A stretch of DNA of 64,000 nt, from contig NZ_JAWUDN010000002.1 of the NCBI RefSeq assembly GCF_044430645.1, forward strand, positions 62,001 through 126,000, in the 5' to 3' direction. Position numbers and translations under genes: made by a program. This document shows, one piece after another, positions 31,925 to 41,135 of this stretch (position 1 is its first letter; each line of letters begins with the position of its first letter). The notes under the pieces are model-generated. The model saw only the letters and a list, made by a program, of their open reading frames with translations. It was not told the origin of the DNA and did not search any database. The stretch comes from Ewingella allii. Its GTDB lineage: Bacteria; Pseudomonadota; Gammaproteobacteria; Enterobacterales; Enterobacteriaceae.

Positions 31925-32500
31925 ATGTTTAGCAAGACCCACGTCAGATTACGTCCACTGGAAAAAGACGATTTGGCGTTCGTTCACCGTCTCGATAACA
32001 ACGCAAGCATCATGCGTTACTGGTTCGAAGAGCCTTATGAAGCTTTTGTCGAACTGACCGACCTCTACAACAAACATATTCATGACCAAAGCGAACGCCG
32101 TTTTATCATTGAATATGAAAGCGGGCCTGTTGGTCTGGTGGAGTTAGTCGAGATTAATCACATACACCGTCGTGCTGAGTTTCAAATCATTATTGACCCC
32201 GCTCATCAAGGCAAAGGGTTTGCCGGTGATGCCGTCAAGTTAGCGATGGACTATGCGTTTTCCGTTCTTAACCTCTACAAGCTGTATTTAATCGTCGATA
32301 AAGAGAACAAAAAGGCGATTCATATCTACAACAAGTTGGGCTTTGAAGTGGAAGGCGAACTGAAACAGGAATTCTTCGTTAACGGGGAATACCGCAGCGC
32401 CATCCGTATGTGTATTTTCCAACCGCAATTCTTGGCGAAGTACAAAACCAAGCCGGCGGAATCCAAACGCGTTGATCCTATCGGCGCAGGCGTGGTTTAA
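31925..32500 (+). CDS. speG: Spermidine N1-acetyltransferase
   Basis: GNAT-family enzyme that acetylates spermidine (and spermine) to relieve polyamine excess. The 191-residue protein aligns with E. coli SpeG over its length: VRLRPLEKDDLAFVHRLDNNASIMRYWFEEPYEAFVELTDLYNKHIHDQSERRFIIE, then HQGKGFAGDAVKLAMDYAFSVLNLYKLYLIVDKENKKAIHIYNKLGF with the acetyl-CoA-binding QGKGFA motif. The 211-base upstream gap contains its own promoter. In E. coli speG lies far from purN and ppk, so this placement is lineage-specific. A folded element follows the stop. Confidence 0.94.
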   Translation: MFSKTHVRLRPLEKDDLAFVHRLDNNASIMRYWFEEPYEAFVELTDLYNKHIHDQSERRFIIEYESGPVGLVELVEINHIHRRAEFQIIIDPAHQGKGFAGDAVKLAMDYAFSVLNLYKLYLIVDKENKKAIHIYNKLGFEVEGELKQEFFVNGEYRSAIRMCIFQPQFLAKYKTKPAESKRVDPIGAGVV

Positions 32501-32508
32501 CCGCCCTA

Positions 32509-32575
32509 TTAGCGGTGAACAAGCTGCTTTTCTAAAGCGTATCTTCATGAGATATCTTGTTCACCGCTAAGCTTT
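32509..32575 (+). repeat. Three-way-junction inverted repeat after speG
   Basis: TTAGCGGTGAACAAG (32509-32523) pairs perfectly with CTTGTTCACCGCTAA (32556-32570). The 32 bases between hold two further hairpins: GCTTT-TCT-AAAGC (32526-32538) and ATCT-TCATG-AGAT (32541-32553). On the plus strand the outer stem is followed by GCTTTTT, so it could terminate speG. The branched design is more elaborate than any other terminator in the window. Confidence 0.7.
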
Positions 32576-32816
32576 TTCCTCTCTCGTTACGCCATTTAAT
32601 GCTCACTTTCCACCCTCTGATTTAACCTCCGCTTTGTATTGGACTTTCCTGTCAATCTTTCGCAATATTGGTAGTAGACACTAGGCCCCTCTCTCTCAAT
32701 ATTTTCCATTAGAGATATGTCGAACATCCACAGGATGTGAGCTGGAAATAGCGAGATTTTCCCTGGTGATTCATCGTGATAACGCTGAATGTTGGGCCAT
32801 AAAGAATGGAGTTAAA
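32571..32816. promoter_or_regulatory. ppk upstream region
   Basis: The remaining sequence between the speG hairpin and ppk holds no supportable gene and should contain the ppk-ppx promoter. No clear Pho box was recognised. Confidence 0.4.
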
Positions 32817-34895
32817 ATGGGTCAGGAAAAGCTTTATATAGAAAAAGAACTGAGCTGGCTGTCCTTCAATGAACGTGTTTTGCAGGAAGCGGCAGACAAA
32901 AGCAATCCTCTGATCGAACGCATGCGTTTTTTGGGCATCTACTCCAACAATCTGGACGAATTCTATAAAGTTCGTTTTGCCGATTTAAAACGCCGAATTT
33001 TAATCAGCGAAGAACAAGGTTTTATCGGCGCGTCTCGCCATTTGCTGAAAAAGATTCAGGCCAAGGTTCTGCGCATCGACCAAGAGTTTGACAGTCTTTA
33101 CAACGACCTGCTGCTAGAGATGGCGCGCAACCAGATTTTCTTGATCAACGAACGCCAGGTGTCTGAAAATCAGCAAAATTGGCTGCGTCAGTATTTCAAA
33201 CAGCATCTGCGCCAGTTCATCACGCCTATTCTGATTAATCACGACACCAATCTGGTTCAGTTCCTCAAAGACGATTACACCTATCTGGCAGTCGAAATTA
33301 TTCGCGGTGAAGAGATCCATTACGCGCTGCTGGAAATTCCATCAGACAAAGTGCCGCGTTTCGTTAACTTACCGCCAGAAACGCCGCGCCGCCGCAAGCC
33401 GATGATCTTGCTGGATAACATCCTGCGCTACTGCCTTGATGACATCTTTAAAGGCTTCTTTGATTACGACCAGCTCAACGCCTATTCGATGAAAATGACC
33501 CGCGACGCCGAGTACGACTTGGTGACGGAGATGGAATCGAGCCTGCTGGAATTAATGTCTTCGAGCCTGAAACAGCGCCTGACCGCCGAGCCGGTGCGCT
33601 TTGTTTATCAGCGCGATATGCCCGATGACATGGTCGAGCTGCTGCGCGGTAAACTGGGGATCTCTAACTATGATTCCGTCATTCCCGGCGGCCGCTACCA
33701 CAATTTTAAAGACTTCATCGGCTTCCCAAATGTCGGCAAAGCCAACCTGGTCAACCGCCCGCTGCCGAGACTGCGCCATCTGTTCTTCGATAAATTCCGC
33801 AACGGCTTTGAAGCGATTCGCCAACAAGACGTGTTGCTTTACTACCCGTACTACACCTTTGAGCACGTGCTGGAGCTGCTGCGTCAGGCCTCTTTCGACC
33901 CCAACGTGCTGTCAATCAAGATCAATATTTACCGCGTAGCCAAAGACTCGCGCATTATCGAATCGATGATCCACGCGGCGCATAACGGCAAAAAAGTCAC
34001 GGTGGTGGTGGAGCTACAGGCGCGCTTTGACGAAGAAGCCAACATCCACTGGGCCAAGCGCCTGACGGAAGCTGGGGTGCACGTTATCTTCTCCGCGCCG
34101 GGCCTGAAAATTCACGCCAAACTATTTCTTATCTCACGCCGGGAAGGCGATGAAATCGTCCGCTATGCTCATATTGGGACCGGCAACTTTAACGAGAAAA
34201 CGGCCCGTCTTTATACCGACTACTCCTTGCTGACGGCGGACAGCCGCATCACCAATGAAGTGCGCCGGGTGTTTAACTTTATTGAGAATCCATACCGGCC
34301 GGTGACTTTCGAGCACCTGATGGTATCGCCACAAAACTCCCGCGATATGCTGTATAAGCTGATCGATCAGGAGATTGCCAACGTGCAGGCTGGCGGTAAC
34401 GGCGGGATCACGCTGAAAATCAACAACCTGGTGGATAAGGGCCTGATTGATCGCCTCTACGCCGCTTCCAACGTTGGAGTGAAAATCCGCCTGTTGATCC
34501 GCGGCATGTGCTCGCTGGTACCGGAACTGCCGGGCGTCAGTGAAAACATTCAGGTGACCAGTATTGTTGACCGTTATCTCGAGCACGACCGGGTGTATGT
34601 GTTTGAAAATAATGGCGACACTAAAGTGTTCCTGTCCTCTGCGGACTGGATGACGCGCAATATCGACTACCGTATTGAAGTGGCCGTCGCCCTGCTGGAT
34701 CCGACGCTAAAACAGCGCGTGCTCGACATCCTCGACCTGCTGTTCAGCGACACGGTGAAAGCCAGATATATTGATAAAGATCTCAGTAATCGTTATGTTC
34801 CACGCGGAAATCGTCGTAAGGTGCGCGCGCAGCTGGCTATCTACGACTACCTCAAAGCCTTCGAGCTTGAACATAATAAACAGCAACACGATTAG
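32817..34895 (+). CDS. ppk: Polyphosphate kinase
   Basis: PPK1: reversible transfer of the ATP gamma-phosphate to a growing polyphosphate chain, at the inner membrane. I use the ATG at 32817 (MGQEKLYIEKELSWLSFNERVLQEAADKSNPLIERM), preceded by TGGAG, giving 692 residues (688 in E. coli). The N, H and two catalytic domains are present. The phospholipase-D-like histidine motifs are visible as GLKIHAKLFLISRR and VDRYLEHDRVYVFEN, with the autophosphorylated His in the first. The C-terminus NRYVPRGNRRKVRAQLAIYDYLKA matches E. coli. ppx follows 27 bases on. Confidence 0.97.
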   Translation: MGQEKLYIEKELSWLSFNERVLQEAADKSNPLIERMRFLGIYSNNLDEFYKVRFADLKRRILISEEQGFIGASRHLLKKIQAKVLRIDQEFDSLYNDLLLEMARNQIFLINERQVSENQQNWLRQYFKQHLRQFITPILINHDTNLVQFLKDDYTYLAVEIIRGEEIHYALLEIPSDKVPRFVNLPPETPRRRKPMILLDNILRYCLDDIFKGFFDYDQLNAYSMKMTRDAEYDLVTEMESSLLELMSSSLKQRLTAEPVRFVYQRDMPDDMVELLRGKLGISNYDSVIPGGRYHNFKDFIGFPNVGKANLVNRPLPRLRHLFFDKFRNGFEAIRQQDVLLYYPYYTFEHVLELLRQASFDPNVLSIKINIYRVAKDSRIIESMIHAAHNGKKVTVVVELQARFDEEANIHWAKRLTEAGVHVIFSAPGLKIHAKLFLISRREGDEIVRYAHIGTGNFNEKTARLYTDYSLLTADSRITNEVRRVFNFIENPYRPVTFEHLMVSPQNSRDMLYKLIDQEIANVQAGGNGGITLKINNLVDKGLIDRLYAASNVGVKIRLLIRGMCSLVPELPGVSENIQVTSIVDRYLEHDRVYVFENNGDTKVFLSSADWMTRNIDYRIEVAVALLDPTLKQRVLDILDLLFSDTVKARYIDKDLSNRYVPRGNRRKVRAQLAIYDYLKAFELEHNKQQHD

Positions 34896-34922
34896 GCCTG
34901 ACACTTTGGAGCACCACATATT

Positions 34923-36473
34923 ATGCCCCTGAACAACACCATAAACGCCAAACCGCAAGAGATTGCGGCTATCGACCTCGGGTCAAACAGCTTCCATATG
35001 GTGATAGCGCGCGTCGTGAATGGCGCGCTACAAGTGTTGGGCCGCCTGAAGCAGCGTGTGCATCTGGCTGACGGTCTGGATAGCAACAACGTATTGAGCG
35101 AAGAAGCTATCCAGCGCGGTCTTGACTGTCTGGCGCTGTTTGCCGAACGTTTACAAGGCTTTCCCGAACAGAACGTGACCATTGTCGGCACCCACTCGCT
35201 GCGTCAGGCGGTGAATGCTGAAGAGTTTCTCCAGCGCGCCGCCGAGGTTATCCCCTATCCGATTGAAATCATTTCCGGGCAGGAAGAGGCGCGCCTGATT
35301 TTCATGGGCGTCGAGCACACTCAGCCCGAAAAAGGCCGCAAGCTGGTGATTGATATCGGTGGCGGGTCGACGGAGCTGGTGATCGGCGAAGATTTTGAGC
35401 CACTGCTGGCGGAGAGCCGCCGCATGGGCTGCGTCAGCTTTGGGCAATACTTCTTCCCTGAGGGCGAAATCAGCCGCGCTAACTTTAAACGCGCCCAGCT
35501 GGCCGCCGCGCAAAAGCTGGAAACCATGGCCTGGCAGTATCGTCTGCAAGGCTGGCAGTACGCGCTAGGCGCGTCGGGCACCATTAAAGCCACTTATGAA
35601 GTGCTGGTGGAAATGGGCGAAAAAGACGGCCTTATTACCCCTGAACGCCTGAAAATGCTCACTGAAGAAGTGATGAATTACAAAAACTTCTCCTCGCTGA
35701 GCCTGCCGGGCCTGTCCGAAGATCGCCAGTCGGTATTTGTGCCGGGTCTGGCTATCTTGTGCGGCGTGTTCGATGCGTTGGCAATCAAAGAGTTACGACT
35801 GTCGGACGGCGCACTGCGCGAAGGCGTGCTGTATGAGATGGAAGGTCGTTTCCGCCATCAGGATATCCGCACTCGCACCGCAAAAAGCTTGGCCGAGCAC
35901 TACAACATTGACCGCGAGCAGGCGCGCCGCGTGCTGGAAACCACCGAATTACTCTATGCCCAGTGGCTGGCGCAAAACTCAAAACTGGTGCAGCCACAGC
36001 TCGAATCTCTGCTGAAATTCGCTGCCATGCTGCATGAAGTGGGGTTAAGCATTAACCACAGCGGCATGCATCGCCATTCGGCCTATATCTTGCAGAATAC
36101 CAACCTGCCGGGCTTCAATCAGGAGCAGCAAACCCTACTGGCTACGCTGGTGCGTTTCCACCGTAAAGGGGTGAAACTGGAAGAGCTGCCACGCCTTAAC
36201 CTGTTCAAGAAAAAGCATTACCTGCCGCTGGTGCAGCTTTTGCGCCTCGGCGCACTGCTGAACAATCAGCGTCAATCCACCACCACGCCAGAGACGCTGC
36301 GACTGCTGACCGATGACAACCATTGGACGCTGCGCTTCCCCGCCGGGTATTTGGCGCAGAACAACCTGGTGCAGTTGGATTTTGAACGGGAACAGAGTTA
36401 CTGGGACGACGTGACGGGCTGGAAGCTGATTCTGGAAGAAGAGGACGGCGAGCAGGAAGATCCTGCTAAATAA
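34923..36473 (+). CDS. ppx: Exopolyphosphatase
   Basis: Processively removes terminal phosphate from polyphosphate; operon partner of ppk. The 516-residue protein has the ASKHA fold motifs IAAIDLGSNSFHMVIARV (about residues 15-32) and LVIDIGGGSTELVIGED (about 140-156), then a C-terminal HD-like helical domain (LLKFAAMLHEVGLSINHSGMHRHSAYIL, about 361-388). It is PPX rather than GppA by linkage to ppk and by length. Confidence 0.96.
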   Translation: MPLNNTINAKPQEIAAIDLGSNSFHMVIARVVNGALQVLGRLKQRVHLADGLDSNNVLSEEAIQRGLDCLALFAERLQGFPEQNVTIVGTHSLRQAVNAEEFLQRAAEVIPYPIEIISGQEEARLIFMGVEHTQPEKGRKLVIDIGGGSTELVIGEDFEPLLAESRRMGCVSFGQYFFPEGEISRANFKRAQLAAAQKLETMAWQYRLQGWQYALGASGTIKATYEVLVEMGEKDGLITPERLKMLTEEVMNYKNFSSLSLPGLSEDRQSVFVPGLAILCGVFDALAIKELRLSDGALREGVLYEMEGRFRHQDIRTRTAKSLAEHYNIDREQARRVLETTELLYAQWLAQNSKLVQPQLESLLKFAAMLHEVGLSINHSGMHRHSAYILQNTNLPGFNQEQQTLLATLVRFHRKGVKLEELPRLNLFKKKHYLPLVQLLRLGALLNNQRQSTTTPETLRLLTDDNHWTLRFPAGYLAQNNLVQLDFEREQSYWDDVTGWKLILEEEDGEQEDPAK

Positions 36474-36492
36474 CCCGCCAGCCTTTGGTTAG

Positions 36493-36528
36493 CCGCGATC
36501 CTGCCCTTTCACAAGGGGAGGATCGCGG
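36493..36528. terminator. Hairpin between ppx and yfgF
   Basis: CCGCGATCCT (36493-36502) pairs with AGGATCGCGG (36519-36528), and the inner CCCTT / AAGGG extends the stem imperfectly. It lies in the 63-base gap between two convergent genes. The T tract is missing, so termination is inferred from position. Confidence 0.6.
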
Positions 36529-36536
36529 TAACGCTT

Positions 36537-38789
36537 TTAGTTTATTGCCGAGTTTATCGGCTCCTGAACCAGCTGGCTGAGTGGCTCAGGCATTCCAATC
36601 AAATATCCCTGCATATAGTCCACGCCCTGCGCCCGCAGTGCTTCGCGCTGCTGTTCGGTTTCCACAAACTCAGCGACTATCGCCAAGTGTTTCATCCGCG
36701 CAACCTGACAAATTGACTGCACGATGTAGGCATCCAGTGGGTCCGTCATCATGTTGCGCACGAAGCTGCCGTCAATCTTCAGGATGTCCGCCTGAATAAA
36801 CTTCAAGCGGTCATAACTGGCATAACCCGTGCCGAAATCATCAATCGCAATGCGGCAGCCGTAGTGGCGTAAATCGCGCATGGAGAAATCAGCATATTTC
36901 ACATTATGCAGTAGGTGAGATTCCGTCACTTCCAGCACGATTTGGAACGGCTCGACCTGATACTGCGCCATCAACGCCTTGAATTGGCTACTAAAAGAGG
37001 GGCGACAGAAGGTCGACGGCGAGAAGTTCACCGCGAAGCGCACGCTCGGCAGCTTCTCACGGTTATCGTTGATAAACATGAGTGTGTGCTTCAGCACCCA
37101 GATATCCAATTGGTAGGCCAGACCAAATTCATGCACCACCGGCAGGAATTTTTCCGGCGTCATCAACCCGCCCTCATCATCCTGCATGCGCAGCAGGATC
37201 TCATGGTAGCTGTCGCCGCGAATACCGGCGATAGGCTGCGCCATCAGCACGAAGCGATCTTCATCCAGCGCGCGCTGGATTTTATGCAGCATCGCCACTT
37301 TGGATTTAATCTCTTTCTGCACCTGGCTGTGGTCACTTTTATTCGACTCCGGCTTACCGGTGGTCAGCGACACCTCGGCAATACCGCTCAATTCCCCCAG
37401 CAGCATGTGCAGGTGCTCAACCGGCGGGAAGACGGTGCAGTAGGACAAACCGATATTCGGATGCAGCGGCAGGCCGTTCCAAATCAGGCGAAAATCATCG
37501 ACGTATTGCTGCAAGCGGTCCAACTTCTCCAGCGTTTCATCACAGTTGAGACGCAACACCAAATCGTACCCCGGCAGGTGATATACCCTCTCCCCTTCCT
37601 GCAAGAAAGGCCGCAGGCCAGTGGCCAGTTGCTGTTTGAACTGAATGCGTAACTGCATGCCGTAGTTGCGGCTGAGCACGTCCATTTCCGACACGCGAAC
37701 AAAGCAGAGTAAAGAGCGCGGATAGCGCGATAAGTCACGATTGAAGGCCCGCAGGTTCGGCAAACCAAAAACCGGGTCCAGCAGGGCGGCCTGTCGGGTC
37801 TTTTTCATCAGCTGGCGTTGCATCGACGAGATAGATGCCATCAGCAGCAGGCAAAGGGTAAACACCAGCATCAGGGCAGAAACAAATACCAGATTATGGA
37901 CAAAGTCCTTCTCGTTGATGAAGCCGCGATAATTGCTAAACAGCACAATCAGCGCCCCAGTCCAGACGATCGTAATGAAGTGATAGCCGTAGCGCATCGC
38001 ACCAAACAGCAGCACCGGCAGCAGCAGGGTTAAGGTGTAATCACTGAGCAGAATTTTGGCAATCGGCTCACTGATCCCCTCCATGCTCAGCAAAATCACC
38101 ATCACGCTCAGCAACGCAAACCACAGTACAATCTCGACAGACTTCACGCCCGGCGAGCGCTGATTAAGCATGATTTGGCGCAGCACGCGCAGATAGCGAG
38201 GTTTACGCAAAACGCGAAACGTCAGGTACCACAGATGCCCACTCAGCAAGATACCCAGCATCATCGCCTGAAGATTGATCAGGGTCCGCAGCGTCATAAA
38301 TTCATGGGTCACCATACCCAGATAGCCCGGCAGCAGTCCCAACTCCACTACGATTTGCAAAATAAAGATGTAGAGGCAGGAGAGGAAAATCACCAGCCAG
38401 AAGACGCGCGGGAGCGGCAGACGCAGTAACCCAAAGGTCGCAGACCAGCGTTTACCGGCATGCCAGCGATAACCGGCCCAAGAAACGCTCAGGCAGAACA
38501 GATAAATAAGCGTCAGTAGCGATGCCATTTCGGCGCCGATACGCAGGTCATAGCGGATGAACATGCCTATCGCGATACCCGGCAAGGCACGCCAATCAAA
38601 GACCATCATTAGCGCTACACACACCGCAAGCGGCATGTACATCAAATAAGTTCGACCTTCCGGCAAGAAAATAATGGGCGAGAAGTAAGACGAGATATTG
38701 ATAAACACCAGTGCGCACAGCAGGGGCAGGCCCCACCAGTGGCGGCTGTATTCACGCCAAGATAAAAATTTACTCATAGGATATGCCAT
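36537..38789 (-). CDS. yfgF: Cyclic-di-GMP phosphodiesterase YfgF
   Basis: Inner-membrane protein of 750 residues: an N-terminal MASE1-like sensor of about eight membrane helices (to about residue 320), a degenerate GGDEF domain (YDLVLRLNCDE replaces the GGDEF loop) and a C-terminal EAL domain. The EAL domain keeps the catalytic set: EILLRM (E-x-L-x-R), FAVNFSP, LEVTES, AIDDFGTGYASYDRLK, ILKIDGSFV, AEFVE and MQGY. It should hydrolyse c-di-GMP, while the GGDEF part is probably regulatory. E. coli YfgF also reads EILLRM and is an active phosphodiesterase. The start is ATG 38789 (MAYPMSKFLSW); a GTG at 38810 or ATG at 38777 are alternatives. Confidence 0.92.
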   Translation of the reverse strand: MAYPMSKFLSWREYSRHWWGLPLLCALVFINISSYFSPIIFLPEGRTYLMYMPLAVCVALMMVFDWRALPGIAIGMFIRYDLRIGAEMASLLTLIYLFCLSVSWAGYRWHAGKRWSATFGLLRLPLPRVFWLVIFLSCLYIFILQIVVELGLLPGYLGMVTHEFMTLRTLINLQAMMLGILLSGHLWYLTFRVLRKPRYLRVLRQIMLNQRSPGVKSVEIVLWFALLSVMVILLSMEGISEPIAKILLSDYTLTLLLPVLLFGAMRYGYHFITIVWTGALIVLFSNYRGFINEKDFVHNLVFVSALMLVFTLCLLLMASISSMQRQLMKKTRQAALLDPVFGLPNLRAFNRDLSRYPRSLLCFVRVSEMDVLSRNYGMQLRIQFKQQLATGLRPFLQEGERVYHLPGYDLVLRLNCDETLEKLDRLQQYVDDFRLIWNGLPLHPNIGLSYCTVFPPVEHLHMLLGELSGIAEVSLTTGKPESNKSDHSQVQKEIKSKVAMLHKIQRALDEDRFVLMAQPIAGIRGDSYHEILLRMQDDEGGLMTPEKFLPVVHEFGLAYQLDIWVLKHTLMFINDNREKLPSVRFAVNFSPSTFCRPSFSSQFKALMAQYQVEPFQIVLEVTESHLLHNVKYADFSMRDLRHYGCRIAIDDFGTGYASYDRLKFIQADILKIDGSFVRNMMTDPLDAYIVQSICQVARMKHLAIVAEFVETEQQREALRAQGVDYMQGYLIGMPEPLSQLVQEPINSAIN

Positions 38790-39287
38790 GTTTTTCCGCA
38801 GGCGATCCACGCAGGTCGCGTGCTGGAATCATTGAGAGGCCAGATGAACGGTCAACAACGCCAAAGAAACAACGGGTTTAAGGAAACGTCAAAAGACTGG
38901 CCACAAAAAGCGGTAAAAACAGATTTCGCAGCATCACTAAAATAAAACCAGATTCTAAGTTGGCTCATATTAAACTATTTGATGGGGATCAATAAACCTA
39001 GACTTTGCTAATTAGCGTAAAAATCGCCTCAAATGCATTCACTCAAGAGTGAAAAAATACCCTATAAATTTCATACACGTATGATTCCCTGCCGGATATT
39101 TTTATTCACAATTCAATCCAGCGCCCAGAGTGCGAGATTATTCTGAATATCCTAACGGAACACTCCTACACAATGAGACTTTTCTGGCTGGGTTAGGCGT
39201 TGTGCTATATATTGATTATGCGAATGAGTCTGTTTTAAATCATTATTTCACCCTGATGGAGCTACGGTTTAATAAGCTGAAATTACT
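38790..39287. promoter_or_regulatory. yfgF-yfgG divergent region
   Basis: An AT-rich 498-base region with no gene that I accept. It holds two compact dyads with two-base centres, TTCACTC-AA-GAGTGAA (39038-39053) and CATAC-AC-GTATG (about 39072-39083), which could be operator sites. A 61-codon open frame at 39130-39315 overlaps yfgG in another frame and has no good ribosome binding site. Confidence 0.4.
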
Positions 39288-39446
39288 ATGTCTAAAAAAG
39301 CCAACATCAAGATGACTAAGATCGTATTAGCAATCAGCTTTATTATTTTATTCGGCCGCCTGGTCTACTCCGCCGTCGGGGCCTGGTCACATCATCAAAC
39401 TCAAAAACAGACTCAGGTAGAACAATCGACGACACCGACACCCTGA
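39288..39446 (+). CDS. yfgG: Small membrane protein YfgG (DUF2633)
   Basis: The frame from ATG 39288 to TGA 39446 encodes 52 residues with one membrane helix: TKIVLAISFIILFGRLVYSAVGAWSHHQTQ. This matches E. coli YfgG (RMTRIVLLISFIFFFGRFIYSSVGAWQHHQS, from memory), including the FGRxxYSxVGAWxHHQ core, and the position beside divergent yfgF is the same. Function is not established. The ribosome binding site is weak. mgtE follows 37 bases downstream with a better site (AAGGATAAGG). Confidence 0.88.
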   Translation: MSKKANIKMTKIVLAISFIILFGRLVYSAVGAWSHHQTQKQTQVEQSTTPTP

Positions 39447-39483
39447 TATTTTAGTTTTGGAATTCAAAGGATAAGGACGCAGC

Positions 39484-40923
39484 ATGTCTGCCAATAAGCA
39501 TCGCTACCACGTACAAAAGCTGGCGGAAACACGTACCCGCATCCTCAACCTGCTGCTAGACAGCGACGACCTTGCCGACAGCATTCTCGGCGAATCCAAA
39601 GATATCGACCCCGCCACGCAGTCCCTGCTAATGGACCAGACTGCCGAGCTCAGCAATCTGATTGACGGGCTGCATCCGGCTGACCTTGCCGATATTTTAG
39701 AAGCATTGCCGGAGCGCGAACGTCTGGCGCTGTGGCGTTTAGTCGATCCCGCAGATCGCGGTAAAGCCTTGGTCGAAGTCTCAGAAACCGTCTGGGACAG
39801 TCTGATTGAGGAAATGAGCGACAAAGATCTGCTGAAAACCATGTCGCTGCTGGACGTGGATGATCAGGTTTATCTGGCGGAATATCTGCCACGTGACCTG
39901 ATGGGCCGCGTGCTGACCTCGCTGGATCCGCGCCAGCGCGAAAAAGTGCGCGAAGTGGTTAAGTTCGGCAAGGATACCGTCGGGCGAATCATGGATTTCG
40001 AGCTGCTTTCCGTGCGCGCGGATGTCACGCTGGGCACCGTGCAGCGCTATTTGCGCTACCGTAAAGACATTCCCGAAGCCAGTGACAAGCTGTTCGTCAC
40101 TGACCGAAACAACATGCTACTGGGCGAACTGCCGCTCACCACCATTTTGCTTAACTCGCCGCATCGCCAGGTTTTCCAGGTGATGAACGATGACCCAACC
40201 TGCTTCGAACCCGAAGACAAAGCCGAAGACGCGGCCAGCGCCTTCGAACGTTATGACTTAATCACCGCGCCCGTCATCGACAAAAAGGGCAAACTGATGG
40301 GTCGCCTGACGGTCGAGGAAATTGTCGATTTCGTTAATAACGATACCGACACCAATCTGCGCCGCATGGGGGGCTTAAGCCCGGAAGAGGACGTGTTCTC
40401 GCCTGTAGGCAAGGCAGTGAAAAACCGCTGGGCGTGGCTGGCCATCAATCTTTGCACCGCGTTTGTCGCGTCGCGGGTGATCGGCCTGTTTGAAGGTACG
40501 ATTTCGCAACTGGTGGCGCTGGCGGCATTAATGCCGATTGTTGCCGGTATTGGCGGTAATACGGGTAATCAGACAATCACGATGATTGTGCGTGCTCTGG
40601 CGCTGCATCAGGTGCAGCTCGGCAATCTTAAATTCCTGATATTTAGGGAATTGGGCGTCGCACTGATCAACGGTCTGGTGTGGGGTGGACTGATGGGCGT
40701 CATTACCTGGCTGCTGTATGGCGACTGGGAGATGGGCGCGGTCATGACATTGGCGATGGTGCTCAATCTATTAGTTGCCGCCAGCATGGGGGTGATTATT
40801 CCATTGACCATGGTAAGGCTTGGCCGCGACCCGGCGGTGGGCGCCAGCGTGATGATCACCGCCATCACCGATACGGGCGGTTTCTTTATCTTCCTTGGAT
40901 TGGCGACAATTTTCCTGCTTTAA
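39484..40923 (+). CDS. mgtE: Magnesium transporter MgtE
   Basis: Mg2+ channel of the MgtE family, 479 residues. The order is: N-terminal helical domain with repeated aspartate/leucine units (ADLADILEALPERERLALWRLVDPADRGKALVEVSE, about residues 60-100), a CBS pair (about 160-285, ending VIDKKGKLMGRLTVEEIVDFVNND), a plug helix and five membrane helices with the pore signature PIVAGIGGNTGNQTITMIVRALAL (about 350-373) and ITAITDTGGFFIFLGLA. In the family the N and CBS domains sense cytoplasmic Mg2+ and gate the pore. E. coli lacks mgtE; here it follows yfgG, where E. coli has yfgH. No M-box riboswitch is visible in the short upstream gap. Confidence 0.94.
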   Translation: MSANKHRYHVQKLAETRTRILNLLLDSDDLADSILGESKDIDPATQSLLMDQTAELSNLIDGLHPADLADILEALPERERLALWRLVDPADRGKALVEVSETVWDSLIEEMSDKDLLKTMSLLDVDDQVYLAEYLPRDLMGRVLTSLDPRQREKVREVVKFGKDTVGRIMDFELLSVRADVTLGTVQRYLRYRKDIPEASDKLFVTDRNNMLLGELPLTTILLNSPHRQVFQVMNDDPTCFEPEDKAEDAASAFERYDLITAPVIDKKGKLMGRLTVEEIVDFVNNDTDTNLRRMGGLSPEEDVFSPVGKAVKNRWAWLAINLCTAFVASRVIGLFEGTISQLVALAALMPIVAGIGGNTGNQTITMIVRALALHQVQLGNLKFLIFRELGVALINGLVWGGLMGVITWLLYGDWEMGAVMTLAMVLNLLVAASMGVIIPLTMVRLGRDPAVGASVMITAITDTGGFFIFLGLATIFLL

Positions 40924-40929
40924 CTCCCT

Positions 40930-40961
40930 TTTGCTGCGCCTTAATCTCAAGGCGCAGCAAA
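40930..40961 (+). terminator. Terminator after mgtE
   Basis: TTTGCTGCGCCTT (40930-40942) pairs perfectly with AAGGCGCAGCAAA (40949-40961) around a six-base loop, seven bases after the mgtE stop. The downstream T tract is interrupted. Confidence 0.8.
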
Positions 40962-41135
40962 GGTTCTACTCTTCGTTTTCCCTGATAAGGCCATAGCTGA
41001 CTCCTTCAGCTCATTAATTAAACCCATAAAAACCTGATCTTCTTCTCACTCAAGGTTCGTTATCAATTCATTACTGTTGTAGAATTCAGCAAGCTTATCG
41101 TTCGTGGCCGGACGGGTTTAAGAAAGGGTTTTGCC

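Noticed and set aside
39130..39315. 61-codon open frame before yfgG
   Set aside because: Overlaps yfgG in another frame, lacks a good ribosome binding site and resembles no known protein; the region is AT-rich promoter sequence.
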